The translations under genes and the position numbers were made by a program. This document shows, piece after piece, positions 1-9,170 of a DNA stretch of 64,000 nucleotides. Location: the NCBI GenBank assembly GCA_963735115.1, contig CAVTJR010000001.1, positions 992,001 to 1,056,000 on the forward strand. Reading direction: 5' to 3'. The notes beneath the pieces were generated by a model that was given only the letters and a program-made list of their open reading frames with translations, did no database searches and had not been told where the DNA came from. This stretch comes from JAKACA01 sp963735115 (GTDB lineage Bacteria > Actinomycetota > Acidimicrobiia > Acidimicrobiales > Bog-793). Each line of letters begins with the position of its first letter. The first letter of the stretch is position 1.

Positions 1-450
1 GACTACCTCAGTCCCGGTGTCATGGGCCTGAGTATCGTTTGTGGCGTCTACGGGGTTGTTGTGGCTAGCAGCTCCCTTGGTCCCATACTCGCCGGGGTAA
101 CGGGCGATTCCTCGACTCACGTCGGAGTTCTAGGGATGTCAAGTGGCGCCGACGGGGTCCACGGCCTCACCGATGCGGATGGTGCAAGTGGCGTCGCCGG
201 CCTGGACCAAGCGAGCGGCAACGGCTCGCACGGCGTCTATGGCGCATCGGACAACGGCATCGGTGGATACTTCCAAGGGGGCCGCGCCCCCCTCTTCCTC
301 GTTCCAGGCGCTTCATCCGGCGCCCCCAGCTCTGGTGACCACTCCAAGGGAGAGATCTACCTCGACTCGAATGGCGCAGTCTTTGTCTGCACGGCTGGCG
401 ACGGAAGCGATGCCGGCACCTGGCAGGAGTTGGCCTTTCTCGTCAATTGA
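1..450 (+). CDS. Glycine-repeat (collagen-like/GVxG) surface-type protein, C-terminal part
   Basis: The reading frame is open from the first base, so the N-terminus lies outside the window; an internal ATG sits at 22. The visible part has irregular short repeats of the type GVHG/GVAG/GVYG at about 9-12 residue spacing, then a Pro/Ser/Gly linker and a compact C-terminal module containing GEIYLDSNGAVFVCTAGDG. Such repeats are known from large secreted or phage-tail-like fibre proteins, where the C-terminal module often has a carbohydrate-binding or trimerising role. That role is inference here. No catalytic motif is visible. Confidence 0.6.
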   Translation, partial: DYLSPGVMGLSIVCGVYGVVVASSSLGPILAGVTGDSSTHVGVLGMSSGADGVHGLTDADGASGVAGLDQASGNGSHGVYGASDNGIGGYFQGGRAPLFLVPGASSGAPSSGDHSKGEIYLDSNGAVFVCTAGDGSDAGTWQELAFLVN

Positions 451-619
451 GCGAGTCAAAGACGGATCGCGAAGATGAGTGCCACGGGGCTTCGACCCGA
501 AATGACGTGGGTCCGGAGGTTCCTCGTGCTGTGGTGGTGCAGCGCCGAGTGACGTGTGCGCAGCAGATGATGAACGCCTGGTCGCAGGTCAAGCCCTCGC
601 GACTTCAGTCGCGGCGCAA

Positions 620-1151
620 TCAGGCCGTCCGCTCACGTCTGTCGGTTGAGGCGCTGCGTCTCTATGACGGGCTTGGCGTGCTGGTTCCCGCGCGTGTCGA
701 CGAAACCTCGGGCTATCGCTACCACGACGACGCGCGAGCGACCGCTGCCGAAGATGGAGGGGCGCGAAGGCGCGATGTTCACCATCTACTGGGGTGAGGT
801 GAGCACCGACAGCGACGGCCCGGTCGAGATGTGCAAGCCGGTCCCTGAATCGGACGCGCAGGCGCTTGCATCGCAGTACCCGGAGTTGAGCTTGCGGACC
901 GAACCCGCACATCGCGAGGCGTACGTCGCGATACCGAACGACGCGCTAACGGCTGGCCCGGGAGGGAACCCGGGCGTGCAATGGCAGCTCGCGTCGGAGA
1001 CTTTGCGTGCCTGGTGGGAGGAACACGGCATCAAACCTGAGGAGCTCGCCGTCAAGCCCGAGGATCTCGGCGTGCGAATTACCTACGTCGCGAGCGAGCC
1101 GGTCACTGAGACGAGCCCCCCTACTGCGACTTCGCCGTGCCGTTCGCCTGA
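620..1151 (+). pseudogene. Decayed MerR-family regulator with GyrI-like ligand-binding domain
   Basis: Around 636-745 one frame encodes the second half of a MerR winged helix (LSVEALRLYDGLGVLVPARV, then SGYRYHDDAR). From 775 a different frame encodes a GyrI-like domain starting MFTIYWGEVS and including RTEPAHREAYV. The dimerisation helix normally joining the two is missing, so an internal deletion and frameshift separate them. A second lesion is a C-run near 1116-1121: shifting by one base there restores the expected ending CDFAVPFA and a TGA at 1149-1151. With at least two lesions and no usable start, this is a dead TipA/BltR-type regulator. Confidence 0.75.
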
Positions 1152-1375
1152 GGGCCGAGGCCGGCTTGGACTGCGCTGTCCACAAGGTGCCGGTAGATGG
1201 CAGTCGCACATACATAACACGCGCACCGAACTTCGGTCAGTTTCGGTCCGCCTCTCGCGACAGCACGACGGCACGGGAGGGGTGGTCGATCAGCGCCGAC
1301 TCGGGGCGCCAGTCTGCGGCCCAACGCTCCGTCGTTGTGGCGAACCGGCGTTGAGAGATGCGCTCGACGGGTCAC
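1152..1375. other. Intergenic, nothing recognised
   Basis: No frame in this stretch shows conserved motifs, and no RNA gene or clear hairpin was seen. It separates a decayed regulator from a small membrane protein transcribed toward it. Confidence 0.4.
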
Positions 1376-1849
1376 TCATGGGCCGGAGGCCTTGTCGCGG
1401 CTGGACGCTTCGTCGCCTGCCTGTGGCATGTCGCCATGGATCATCTCGCTCCACCGGACGAATGAGTCCTCGCGTAGGGTCGGAGAGTCCGTCAACCTGA
1501 CCTGAAAACCCAGGAACCTGGACATGGCTTTGCACGACACGATGGCGCATATCCATCCAGCAAGGAGCAACAAAACGTCCACTCCGCCCGAGATGGCGCC
1601 GACCGCCTTCGAGGTAGAGGAGCCATTGAAGACAACGACCACGAAGCACAAGATCCAAACCGGTGCGACTAGCGCTCCAGAGCGGAGGCACAGGCGAGAC
1701 GTGTAGTAGAAGCGAGCCGCCGCCGTGCCGACCCGTGGCGACCACTTTGATACGAACTCACCCGGGTGCACGGTCCAAGCGTAGAACGCCAGCACCGAAT
1801 GAAGGCACCGAACGCAACGGAGCCTTTGATCGACAGTTCCGCAGTCCAT
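1376..1849 (-). CDS. Small hypothetical membrane protein next to an IS end
   Basis: Not recognised. The protein has two hydrophobic stretches (GALVAPVWILCFVVVVF and VDVLLLLAGWICAIVSC) separated by a short loop, then a soluble tail rich in Asp/Glu/Arg. The frame runs on upstream into the end of the IS481 element at about 1913, so the true N-terminus may have been replaced or lost when the element inserted. The ATG at 1849 is the first start outside the element. It may be a truncated inner-membrane protein. Confidence 0.4.
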   Translation of the reverse strand: MDCGTVDQRLRCVRCLHSVLAFYAWTVHPGEFVSKWSPRVGTAAARFYYTSRLCLRSGALVAPVWILCFVVVVFNGSSTSKAVGAISGGVDVLLLLAGWICAIVSCKAMSRFLGFQVRLTDSPTLREDSFVRWSEMIHGDMPQAGDEASSRDKASGP

Positions 1850-1933
1850 CTCACCTGGAGCCCAGTCTGGTCCCACCCGCTCATCTCCGAAGCCAGTGAA
1901 GCGGGAACGCCAACTCGGGCGCCCGAGTGTCAA

Positions 1934-1981
1934 GTCCCGGTACCCGCACGACACTTTGGCTCCGGTACCTCCACGACACTT
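1934..1981. repeat. Left end of IS481 element: two tandem transposase-binding-type boxes
   Basis: Two boxes lie head to tail, 1934-1956 and 1957-1981. Each contains CCGGTACC followed closely by CACGACACTT. The matching boxes at the other end are inverted, as expected for terminal binding sites. Confidence 0.65.
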
Positions 1982-3455
1982 CTAACCCGCGACCCGTTGG
2001 CGGTTGACCTTGCGGTTGCGGGGCCGGCCGTTCGGCATCGAGAAGGCACCGAACTCCTTCGAACGGTCGTGGCGGATGGGATGCTCTTTCACGACGGCGC
2101 CTTCGTAGGAGATCTGGACCGAACGGCCGACGATGGCGACTTCGACCGAGGCGCCCTTGTAGGGGTTGCCGACCCGGTAGTTCCAGCCGGCGAAGCTCAC
2201 CGATCCCGAGCTGTCGACGACGCGGGTGACAGCCGGTCCGGAGGTCGCCGGCCGGGCGGAGCGGTGCCGCGGCTCGTGGGCGATCCTCGGCTCCTTGCCG
2301 GGCTGACGGCGCCGTGCGTGCGTGGCGACGACGCTGCCCCGGTGTGCGATCTCGAGAAGACCGCGCGAGAAGGCGATCTCGACGACCTCGCCTGCGAGGT
2401 GGCGGCCAGCCAGGTAGCCGAAGCCCTCGAGGTGGATCCGCCCGGTCTTGTCGACCCGGCGGGTGACACGGGGAATGGTCCCGTCCTCGAGTATGGGCGT
2501 GGTGTCCTCGGTCTCGACGAGCTCGAGGGCCGGTTCCGGTCTCAGCGCGAAGCGCTCGGCAGGCGTGCGGTCGCCGATCGACTGGTGCGGGCGGATGGTG
2601 TTGTAGGTGACGAGCCAGGCCTCGAGGGCTGCCTGGGCCTGTTCGATCGTCTCGAGGAGGTAGTCGTTCTTCGAGAAGAACTCGCGTCGGAGCGTGCGGT
2701 GGAACCTCTCGACCTTGCCCGTCGTCGTCGGCGAGCGGGGGGCGGTCAGGATGTGTCGGATCCCGTTGTCGATACAGAATCCGATCGAACATGACCGGTC
2801 CTGGCCCGGGACCGAAGCGGGCGGTGAATACCTTGCCGTTGTCGGTGAGGATCTGGCTCGGGAGCCCGTGGGTGCGCAGCGCCGCCTTGAGCGCCTCACA
2901 GACCGGCCGGGCCGTGGCCCGGGCCATGAGGCGTGCCGAGACGCAGTACCGGCTGTGATCGTCGATTCCGGTCAGGCACTTGAGCTCGGTGCCGTCTTTC
3001 AGGTGGAAGCCGCCGACGATGTCCATCTGCCAGAGCTCCATCGAGCGAGATCGCTCCCAGCGGATGTAGTCCTCCTTCTTCCGCCGGCGCTTCCTCGGCT
3101 CGACGAGGCGGTGGCGGACGAGCGCCCGGTAGACCGAGCTCCGGCCGGGCAGCGGGTCGACGCCCTCACGACCGAGCCAGTAGAGGACCGTGCGTGGTCC
3201 CCAGTCGGGGTTGGCCCTGCGCATCTCGACGACGCGAGCCTCGACGACCGCCGGCATCTGGTGCGGGCAGCTGTCCGGCTTGGAGGACTTGTCGACGAGG
3301 GCCGAGAAGCCCCCGTTGGCGTACTTTCGGAGCCAGGTGTGCACCGTCTGGCGGCGCACGCCGTAACGCCTCGCCACCTCGACGACATCTGCCCCGTCGA
3401 GCACTTCGTACACCGCTTTGGTCCGCTGCTCCACGACGCCGAGCTCCACGAGCAC
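1982..3455 (-). pseudogene. IS481-family DDE transposase, frameshifted
   Basis: The N-terminal half (GTG at 3455) has a helix-turn-helix region (VARRYGVRRQTVHTWLRKY) and the start of an rve integrase core with the first two acidic residues in WQMDIV and LTDNGKVF. After FDRI near 2785 the frame is lost. A frame displaced by one base continues with DNGIRH, TTTGKVERFHRTLR (third catalytic residue, Glu), RPHQSIGDRTPAERF and a C-terminal beta-rich region. One extra base near 2785-2792 explains the break. The lesion lies between the second Asp and the Glu, so neither product alone has a full DDE triad. A programmed frameshift is possible but unusual for IS481. Confidence 0.8.
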
Positions 3456-3540
3456 GAGGGCCTCCTCCGGGTCTGTCGCCGGTCGTAGACGACAGCGAAG
3501 GAGGTGGGACCGGCGAACTGGTGGATGCTCAGGCGGGCGA

Positions 3541-3620
3541 AAGTGTCGTGCAGGTACCGGAGCCAGTGTCGCCCAGGTACCGGAACCGCGCCGGGAAGTG
3601 TCGTGCAGCTACCGGAGCCA
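3541..3620. repeat. Right end of IS481 element: three inverted copies of the terminal box
   Basis: Boxes at 3541-3565, 3566-3587 and 3596-3620 are variants of AAGTGTCGTGCAGGTACCGG, inverted relative to the boxes at 1934-1981. The middle copy is shorter and more diverged. Having three copies here and two at the other end makes the ends asymmetric. Confidence 0.65.
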
Positions 3621-3747
3621 CGGTGTCCAGCATGAACCGGAGTCGCACACTCGGGCGCCCGAGCGCCCATGCGCACCCCGGCGCTCGGCAGATCCGACAG
3701 CCGCAGCGACACTTCTGAATCGCCGCCCCTACCAGGAATTTCATCGG

Positions 3748-3821
3748 TGGGGCTAAGAGGACTTGAACCTCTGACCTCAGCATTATCAGTGCTGCGCTCT
3801 AACCAGCTGAGCTATAGCCCC
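3748..3821 (-). tRNA. tRNA-Ile (GAT)
   Basis: A 74-nt cloverleaf. The acceptor arm GGGGCTA (3815-3821) pairs with TAGCCCC (3749-3755), with discriminator A at 3748. The D-arm contains AGCTCAGCTGGTTAGAGC, the anticodon loop reads CTGATAA giving anticodon GAT, and the T-loop is TTCAAGT. CCA is not encoded. Confidence 0.95.
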
Positions 3822-3951
3822 GGAGGCCCCGGGGTCACCGAGGTCGAGCCGCGACGATACACCGCCAGGCCGCTTCGCCACGCCGCTTGCTCTCGTTCGC
3901 CGGAATGCCTCGAGGGCGCAGGAGGGCGCAAGTCGAGCGAGGTAATCCCTC

Positions 3952-5721
3952 TCAGCGGCGCCGTCTCCGGTCACTTCGGCCGGCCAGCACGGCGATGAAC
4001 GCCAGGCCACTGACGGCCGCCGCCCCGAGCGGCACGTGACCGCCCGGCGCACGAGCGGGCAAAGCAGACGCCGAGCCTGAGGTGCTCGATGGGCACCACG
4101 GGTCGTTCGGGACTCCGACACACGGGTTCGGCATCGTCGGCAGGCCGCCCGGCACCGTGGTCATCAACACCTTGTTGCCGGCGTTGGGGTACTTGGCCCC
4201 TTTCGGGCACGGGCCGAAGCCGGTGTCGCACAGCACCTGACCGAGCAACGACCCACCGGTGTTGCCCGCTTTTGTAATGGAGCCACAGGTCGGCTCGATG
4301 TTCTCCAGATCGGTTGGCGCGCTGCCCTGCGGGTCGGTGTTCCCTGCGAAACAGTTCTGCGGCTGACCGCCGTCGAGGACGATCTGGCCGAAGTCGGAGT
4401 TGCTCGGGTTGCCGAAGTAGCCGTCGTCGACGAACGTGTTGTCAAGCAAAGCGTCACCTTCCGGGTCGTAGATGCAGCCGAGCGATCCGCCGACCTCGAC
4501 CCCGCCCGTGCCCTTGCAGGTCTGACCGTCCTGCGGCTTGCTGTCGTCGGGGTAGGGGACGAACAACACGCCCCAGGCGCCGTTGTCGACGAAGCGGTTG
4601 TCCATCACCGTGTCGTTGCGTCCGCCGGACACCGTCATCCCGGTACCCGTCGGCCCGGCGGCAGCGCTGCCGGCTCTCGGCATGGAGGCGCTGTTGTTGT
4701 CGTGAACGTAGTTGTCGATGAAGACCCAACACGAGTGCGTGTGGGTGATCGGGCTCGTCCCGCCGTTCGGGCAGGCACCGTCCTGGGGCGCCGGAGGGTC
4801 ACCAGCAATCTGGGTGTTGGTGTCGAGCCCGTCCTCGTTGTGGTCGAACTGGGAGTGCTCGATGACGATCCGTCCGCCCGAGTTCGTCCCCGAGTATCCG
4901 AGGGCGTTGTTCTCCATCCAGGCATTCGAGATCGTCATGTCGCACATCTGGCGGCAGGCGCCGACGTACATGCCGGAGTCGTTGAAGTTGTTGGCGTACA
5001 GCTGGCTCCACTCGCCCGGACCCGCCGCGTTGGAGGAGAAGATGCCGTATTCGGCCGCTGTCGTCTCGTTGCCGAAGTACGTGCTCGTGGCTGTGAGGTA
5101 GGAGCCCTCGTAGCCGTGGAGGCCGATCTGTGCGGACTCCGTTCCACCGTTCCACCAGATCTCGTTGCCAGAGGCGCCCGTGCCGGCGAGGAAGTTGCAG
5201 ATCGTCATGTTGTCGACGCTGACGTCGTTCGCTTGCCAGATGACGATGCCGTCGCGACCGTAGGCCTTGCCATCCGGGCCCTTCACGCCATAGTCCTGGT
5301 ACTTGGCGGCACTGCTGCACGGCGTTGGCGCACCTCCCAGGGTGCCGTCAACGATGACCGAGTTGCGGTTCATCCCGCGGAGATGAATGCCGGAGGTCTC
5401 GATGAGAACGCCGCCCATGTAGCCCTCGTCAGCCTGGGACGTCGTCGGCGGGTACTGGTAGTCGTCCGTTTCGTGATAGTCGCCCGGGGCTACGAGGATC
5501 CAGTCCCCCGGCCGAGCCGCCGTCACAGCCGCCTGGATCGTCCTGTAACCGCCAGCCTTGCCCTTGTAGGTGCCTACGAGGAGAACGTTCTTGCTGAACG
5601 GCACGGTCTTCGTGGCTGGCGTCGCCGGGCCGGCGCAGCCGGCGGCGACGACACCGAACAGGAGACTCGCTCCCAGCACGCTTGCAAGCCGGCTCGTACG
5701 TTTGCGACCTCGAGTGCTCAC
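3952..5721 (-). CDS. Secreted right-handed beta-helix lipoprotein (NosD/pectate-lyase-like fold)
   Basis: About 590 residues. The N-terminus is a lipoprotein signal: basic RGRKR, a hydrophobic core, then lipobox VAAGC. The body starts with YRTIQAAVTAARPGDWILVAPGDY, the typical entry strand of NosD/pectate-lyase-like beta-helices, followed by many Asn/Gly/Asp-rich coils (such as NNFNDSGMYVG and DNRFVDNGAWGVLF) and several Cys that may form disulphides. The C-terminus has a hydrophobic segment (PLGAAAVSGLAFIAVLAG) and a short Arg tail, so it may be held at both ends. The GTG at 5721 was chosen because the signal starts there and a GGGGGA ribosome-binding site lies 6-10 bases upstream. Substrate unknown; probably polysaccharide-related or a surface protein. 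Confidence 0.75.
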   Translation of the reverse strand: MSTRGRKRTSRLASVLGASLLFGVVAAGCAGPATPATKTVPFSKNVLLVGTYKGKAGGYRTIQAAVTAARPGDWILVAPGDYHETDDYQYPPTTSQADEGYMGGVLIETSGIHLRGMNRNSVIVDGTLGGAPTPCSSAAKYQDYGVKGPDGKAYGRDGIVIWQANDVSVDNMTICNFLAGTGASGNEIWWNGGTESAQIGLHGYEGSYLTATSTYFGNETTAAEYGIFSSNAAGPGEWSQLYANNFNDSGMYVGACRQMCDMTISNAWMENNALGYSGTNSGGRIVIEHSQFDHNEDGLDTNTQIAGDPPAPQDGACPNGGTSPITHTHSCWVFIDNYVHDNNSASMPRAGSAAAGPTGTGMTVSGGRNDTVMDNRFVDNGAWGVLFVPYPDDSKPQDGQTCKGTGGVEVGGSLGCIYDPEGDALLDNTFVDDGYFGNPSNSDFGQIVLDGGQPQNCFAGNTDPQGSAPTDLENIEPTCGSITKAGNTGGSLLGQVLCDTGFGPCPKGAKYPNAGNKVLMTTVPGGLPTMPNPCVGVPNDPWCPSSTSGSASALPARAPGGHVPLGAAAVSGLAFIAVLAGRSDRRRRR

Positions 5722-5816
5722 CGTCGTCCCCCTGGCTTGGCGGAGCGGGTATCGCCCGCCGACGACAGTAGCGATCAGTAGGGCAGCTGAGCGGGCCATC
5801 GGCGATGATGGCAGCG

Positions 5817-6887
5817 ATGACTGACCAGCTCCACGCCCTCGCCGAGCTGTGGGCGTGGTTCGGGCAGCACCAGTGTCGGGGGTATTCACCGCTCTACGAG
5901 CGCATCTCGATGGCCGTCGCTTCCGATGACGAGTTGCTCGCGCTCGTGCAGGCGGCGCCGCCGGCGGCCCACATGCCGCCGGCGCTGTTGGCGGCGGTCC
6001 ATTACGTGTTGCTCGAGGGTTTCGAGCATCCCTTGGCCGACGTCTACGCCGGGCGCTCGGACGCCGACCCGGTGCCGCTGTTCCTGGACGTCTGCCGGGT
6101 TCGGCGGGCAAAGGTGGCGGCGCTGCTGGCCACTCGCCACATCCAGACCAACGACTGCGGCCGCAGCGCCCTCATCGGCCCCGGTCTCACCTGGCTGGCC
6201 GCCCAGCTCGGCGACCAGCTGGCGCTCGTCGACGTGGGCGCCAGCGCCGGACTCAACCTCCTGTGCGACCGCTACCGGATCGACTACGGGGAACACGGGG
6301 CAACGGGTCCGGCGGACTCAGCGGTCGAGATCCGCTGTCGGGTCATCGGGGGCGACCCGCCCATCGCCCGGCAGCTGCCGGCCCTCGTCTCCCCCGTGGG
6401 AATCGACCGCGCTCCGGTCGATCTCCGCCGGCCTGAGGACGCCCGCTGGCTGCTCGCCTGCGTATGGCCCGACACCGGTCGCCTCGAGCGCACGGCTGCC
6501 TCCATCCGCCTCGCCCAGGAAAGCCTCCCGAGGTTGGTCGCCGGCGATGCCAACGACGTCCTTCCCGCAGTCCTCTCCGATCTGCCCGTTGCCACCGTCG
6601 CCATCGTCGTCACGACGTGGGCCTTTGCGTACCTCAGCCTTGAGCAGCGGCGACGTTTTGTCGAGATCCTCGAGATCGAGTCGCATCGCCGGCCCATCGC
6701 CTGGCTGAGCGCCGAAGGGGCAGGGGTCGTGGAGGCCTTCGCCCACGAGTCCGCGTACCGCCACGACGAGACCCAGTCCGACGTCCTTGGAGCCGTCGTG
6801 ATCCGTCGTGGCGACTTTCGCGCGCAGCTGCTCGGCTATGTCCACCAGCACGGCAGTTGGATCGACTGGCGGGCAGCTCGGCCCTGA
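5817..6887 (+). CDS. DUF2332 family protein
   Basis: The sequence matches the DUF2332 pattern: N-terminal helical region (WAWFGQHQCRGYSPLYERI), FLDVCRVRRAKVAALLATRHIQTNDCGRS (a family-typical stretch near residues 90-118), then a nucleotide-binding-like glycine segment LVDVGASAGLNLLCDRY, and a C-terminal VTTWAFAYLSLEQRRRF. The DVGASAGLN turn is reminiscent of class I methyltransferases, but no methylated substrate is known for this family. Function unknown. In-frame ATGs at 5805 and 5808 are alternative starts; none has a clear ribosome-binding site. Confidence 0.8.
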   Translation: MTDQLHALAELWAWFGQHQCRGYSPLYERISMAVASDDELLALVQAAPPAAHMPPALLAAVHYVLLEGFEHPLADVYAGRSDADPVPLFLDVCRVRRAKVAALLATRHIQTNDCGRSALIGPGLTWLAAQLGDQLALVDVGASAGLNLLCDRYRIDYGEHGATGPADSAVEIRCRVIGGDPPIARQLPALVSPVGIDRAPVDLRRPEDARWLLACVWPDTGRLERTAASIRLAQESLPRLVAGDANDVLPAVLSDLPVATVAIVVTTWAFAYLSLEQRRRFVEILEIESHRRPIAWLSAEGAGVVEAFAHESAYRHDETQSDVLGAVVIRRGDFRAQLLGYVHQHGSWIDWRAARP

Positions 6888-6922
6888 GGCCGTCGCTCGA
6901 GCAGGCCATCGCTCGAGCAACC

Positions 6923-6964
6923 TGGTAGTCACTTTCACGCGTATGTGTGTGTAACGCACTACCA
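6923..6964. promoter_or_regulatory. Inverted repeat in the leader of the decarboxylase gene
   Basis: TGGTAGT (6923-6929) and ACTACCA (6958-6964) form a 7-bp inverted repeat around a GT-rich spacer. It lies between the DUF2332 stop and the decarboxylase start. No T-run follows, so it could be a rho-independent-like stop, an operator, or chance. Two direct copies of CGCTCGAGCA also occur just upstream. Confidence 0.3.
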
Positions 6965-7041
6965 AGTTGGGTACGAGCGCCAACTAGGCGCCGAGCCCGT
7001 CACCGACCGTTGCGAGCGGGACGGTGTACAACTGTCCCGCC

Positions 7042-8508
7042 ATGGACGACCGTTCTAGCGCCGCCGGTCGCGACCCCCGCGATCCCCTTGGCCTCGCCGC
7101 CGATGCGCCGCTCCTGGCGGCCTACCTGGCCGCCCTCGACCGCCGTGCCGCCGGCGAGCACTCCTTCACGACGCCCGGTCACAAGGGCTCGAGTGCCCTC
7201 ACTGGGATCGTCGTGGCGGGCGACTCCCCCATGTCGGGCGGTCTCGACACGGTCAAGTTCAAGCACGGCTGGCTGGCGCAGGCAGAGCAGCGTGCAGCGG
7301 CAGTCTTCGGGGCGGACGTGTGCCGCTTCTCCGTAGCTGGATCGACCCACGGGAACCAAGCGCTCGCCCTCTCCGTCGGCAAGCCGGGTGATGAGGTCAT
7401 CGTCTCGCGGACGCTGCACCGCTCCCTCCTGCTCGGCCTTGTCCTCGCCGGCCTGACACCGGTCTGGGTCCGCCCCGACGTCGATGTCGCCACGGGGCTG
7501 CCTTTGGGCGTGGCTCCCGAGCGGGTGGCTCGGGCGCTCGAGCAGCACCCGAAAGTGTCGGCCGTCTTCCTTGTCGAGCCTTCCTACGTGGGCACGTTCT
7601 CGGATCTGGGCGCTCATGCCCGCATCGCCCACGCCGCCGGCGTACCGCTCATCGTGGACGCCGCCTGGGCGGCGCATTTCGGCTTCCATCCAGCTCTGCC
7701 ACCACACGCCCTCGGAGCAGGTGCCGACGCCATGGTCACGAGTGCCCACAAAGCTCTTCCCTCCTACACGCAGGCGGCGCTTGTGCTGGCCCGCACAGAG
7801 CGAATCGACGCTGCTCGTTTCGAGCGCGCCTTCGAGGCGACGCACACGACGAGCCCGGCCGGCACCATCCTCGCCAGCATCGATGCCGCCCGCGCCCTGA
7901 TGGAGCACCACGGTGAGCGGCTGATCGCCCGCATGCTGGAGAGCGTGTCGAAGGTGCGGTCGCGCCTGTCCCAAGTGGAGGGTCTGATCGTCCTGCAAGG
8001 ACCCAACGTCGATCCCGCCAAGCTGGCCATCTCGCTGGCCGGCACGGGCGCCCATGGCGTCGGGGTGGAAGCAGACCTCATCGCGGCGGGCGTGCCGGTC
8101 GAGATGGCGGACCGGGACACGATCGTCGCCCTTGTCACCGTGGCCGATGGCGAAGGCGACCTCGAGCGGTTCACCGAGGAGCTGATCAGCTCGATCGAGC
8201 GGCGGCGCGGACCGGGGCGCACCTTGGCGACGGCAGCCGCCTGGATCGTCGAGCCCGAGTTGATCGTGCCGCCGCGGGAGGCGTTCTTCGGCACCACCGA
8301 GCGCGTCCCGATCGCTCGCGCCGCCGGGCGCGTGAGCGCCGAGCTCGTGGCCCCTTACCCGCCCGGTGTCCCCGTGCTCGCTCCCGGCGAGCTCGTGACA
8401 CCGGAGGCGCTCGCCGCCCTCGCCGGGGCCCGCGCCGACGGCGTGCGTATCGCTTATGCCAGCGACCCGGATCTCGCCACCCTCGACGTCCTGCTCAAGA
8501 GCGACTGA
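7042..8508 (+). CDS. Orn/Lys/Arg decarboxylase-type PLP enzyme
   Basis: A fold-type I PLP enzyme of the bacterial Orn/Lys/Arg decarboxylase (SpeA/Cad-like) group, which makes polyamines or diamines. Visible landmarks are the family opening HSFTTPGHKGSS, the GSTHGNQ turn, the HRS stacking histidine in RTLHRSLLLG, the VDAAWAAHFGFHP segment whose Asp binds the PLP ring nitrogen, and the Schiff-base lysine in SAHKALPSYTQ (about residue 237). At about 488 residues it fits the short actinobacterial and Bacillus-type versions that lack the N-terminal wing domain of enteric enzymes. Substrate choice among arginine, lysine and ornithine cannot be read. The ATG at 7042 is used; an upstream GTG at 7024 is in frame. 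Confidence 0.85.
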   Translation: MDDRSSAAGRDPRDPLGLAADAPLLAAYLAALDRRAAGEHSFTTPGHKGSSALTGIVVAGDSPMSGGLDTVKFKHGWLAQAEQRAAAVFGADVCRFSVAGSTHGNQALALSVGKPGDEVIVSRTLHRSLLLGLVLAGLTPVWVRPDVDVATGLPLGVAPERVARALEQHPKVSAVFLVEPSYVGTFSDLGAHARIAHAAGVPLIVDAAWAAHFGFHPALPPHALGAGADAMVTSAHKALPSYTQAALVLARTERIDAARFERAFEATHTTSPAGTILASIDAARALMEHHGERLIARMLESVSKVRSRLSQVEGLIVLQGPNVDPAKLAISLAGTGAHGVGVEADLIAAGVPVEMADRDTIVALVTVADGEGDLERFTEELISSIERRRGPGRTLATAAAWIVEPELIVPPREAFFGTTERVPIARAAGRVSAELVAPYPPGVPVLAPGELVTPEALAALAGARADGVRIAYASDPDLATLDVLLKSD

Positions 8509-8524
8509 GCCGCCCGCGCGGGTC

Positions 8525-9160
8525 TCACGGCTGCAACCGCTCCCTCTGCCAGCCTGCATCGCCGGCGGTGTAGCGGAGACGATCGTGCAGCCGGTCGTCG
8601 CGGTTCTGCCAGAACTCGAACACCTCCGCCGCTATGCGGTAACCGCCCCAACTCTCCGGCCTCGGGACGGGTATGCCGGCGTACGTCTCCTGGAGGCGCC
8701 GCACTCGCTCGTCGAGCACGTCTCGGCTCTCGATGGACTGACTCTGATGCGAGGCGTGTGCGCCGATCTGCGCACCGAGGGGCCGCGTGGCGAAGTAGGC
8801 GCTCGATTCCTCGCCGCCGATGCGGGTGATCGAGCCCTCGATGCGTACCTGGCGGCCCAGCTCGTCCCAGTGGAAGAGCAGGGCGGCGCGGGGGTTGGAG
8901 TCGAGCTCGCGAGCTTTGCGGCTCCGGTACTGGGTGAAGAACACGAAACCCCCCGCATCCCAGCCCTTCAGCAACACCATCCGGACCGAAGGCCTGCCGT
9001 CGACGTCTGCGCTCGCCAAGGCCATCGCCTCGGGCACGCGGACGACGCCGGATGCCTCGGCATACCAGGCGCCGAACTGCTCGAAGGGGTCGGCGGAGGC
9101 GTCCGCCTCGAGCAGCGGGTGGGCGTGGTCAGGCACGTGAACGACGCTACCGGGTGACAT
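8525..9160 (-). CDS. pdxH: Pyridoxamine 5'-phosphate oxidase
   Basis: An FMN enzyme oxidising pyridoxine/pyridoxamine 5'-phosphate to PLP. About 211 residues, usual for the family. Landmarks: DPFEQFGAWYAEA, then RPSVRMVLLKGWDAGGFVFFTQYRSRKARELDSNP (split FMN-binding region), ALLFHWDELGRQVRIEG, and the conserved C-terminal WGGYRIAAEVFEFWQNRDDRLHDR followed by WQRERLQP. The ATG at 9160 gives the normal N-terminus; the frame is open further upstream but with nonconserved sequence overlapping the divergent gene. It converges on the PLP-dependent decarboxylase gene with 16 bp between stops, perhaps coincidentally. Confidence 0.92.
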   Translation of the reverse strand: MSPGSVVHVPDHAHPLLEADASADPFEQFGAWYAEASGVVRVPEAMALASADVDGRPSVRMVLLKGWDAGGFVFFTQYRSRKARELDSNPRAALLFHWDELGRQVRIEGSITRIGGEESSAYFATRPLGAQIGAHASHQSQSIESRDVLDERVRRLQETYAGIPVPRPESWGGYRIAAEVFEFWQNRDDRLHDRLRYTAGDAGWQRERLQP

Positions 9161-9170
9161 GGCGAGCACA

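Larger units (their letters stand above)
1913..3664 (-). mobile_element. IS481-family insertion sequence, inactive
   Basis: One transposase gene on the minus strand is bounded by related ends. Both outermost ends, read inward, contain CGGGCGCCCGAGTGT (near 1916-1930, and on the minus strand 3647-3663), followed by tandem copies of a 22-25 bp box ending CACGACACTT. The transposase frame is broken, so the copy cannot move by itself. Boundaries are inferred from the paired ends; no certain target duplication was identified. Confidence 0.7.

Noticed and set aside
3541..3620. Short tandem array of possible regulatory repeats
   Set aside because: They are the inverted counterpart of the boxes at 1934-1981 and belong to the IS481 ends.
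2694..3718. Plus-strand genes overlapping the IS481 transposase
   Set aside because: Long open frames on the opposite strand reflect high GC and codon bias; they have no motifs, while the minus strand has clear transposase motifs.
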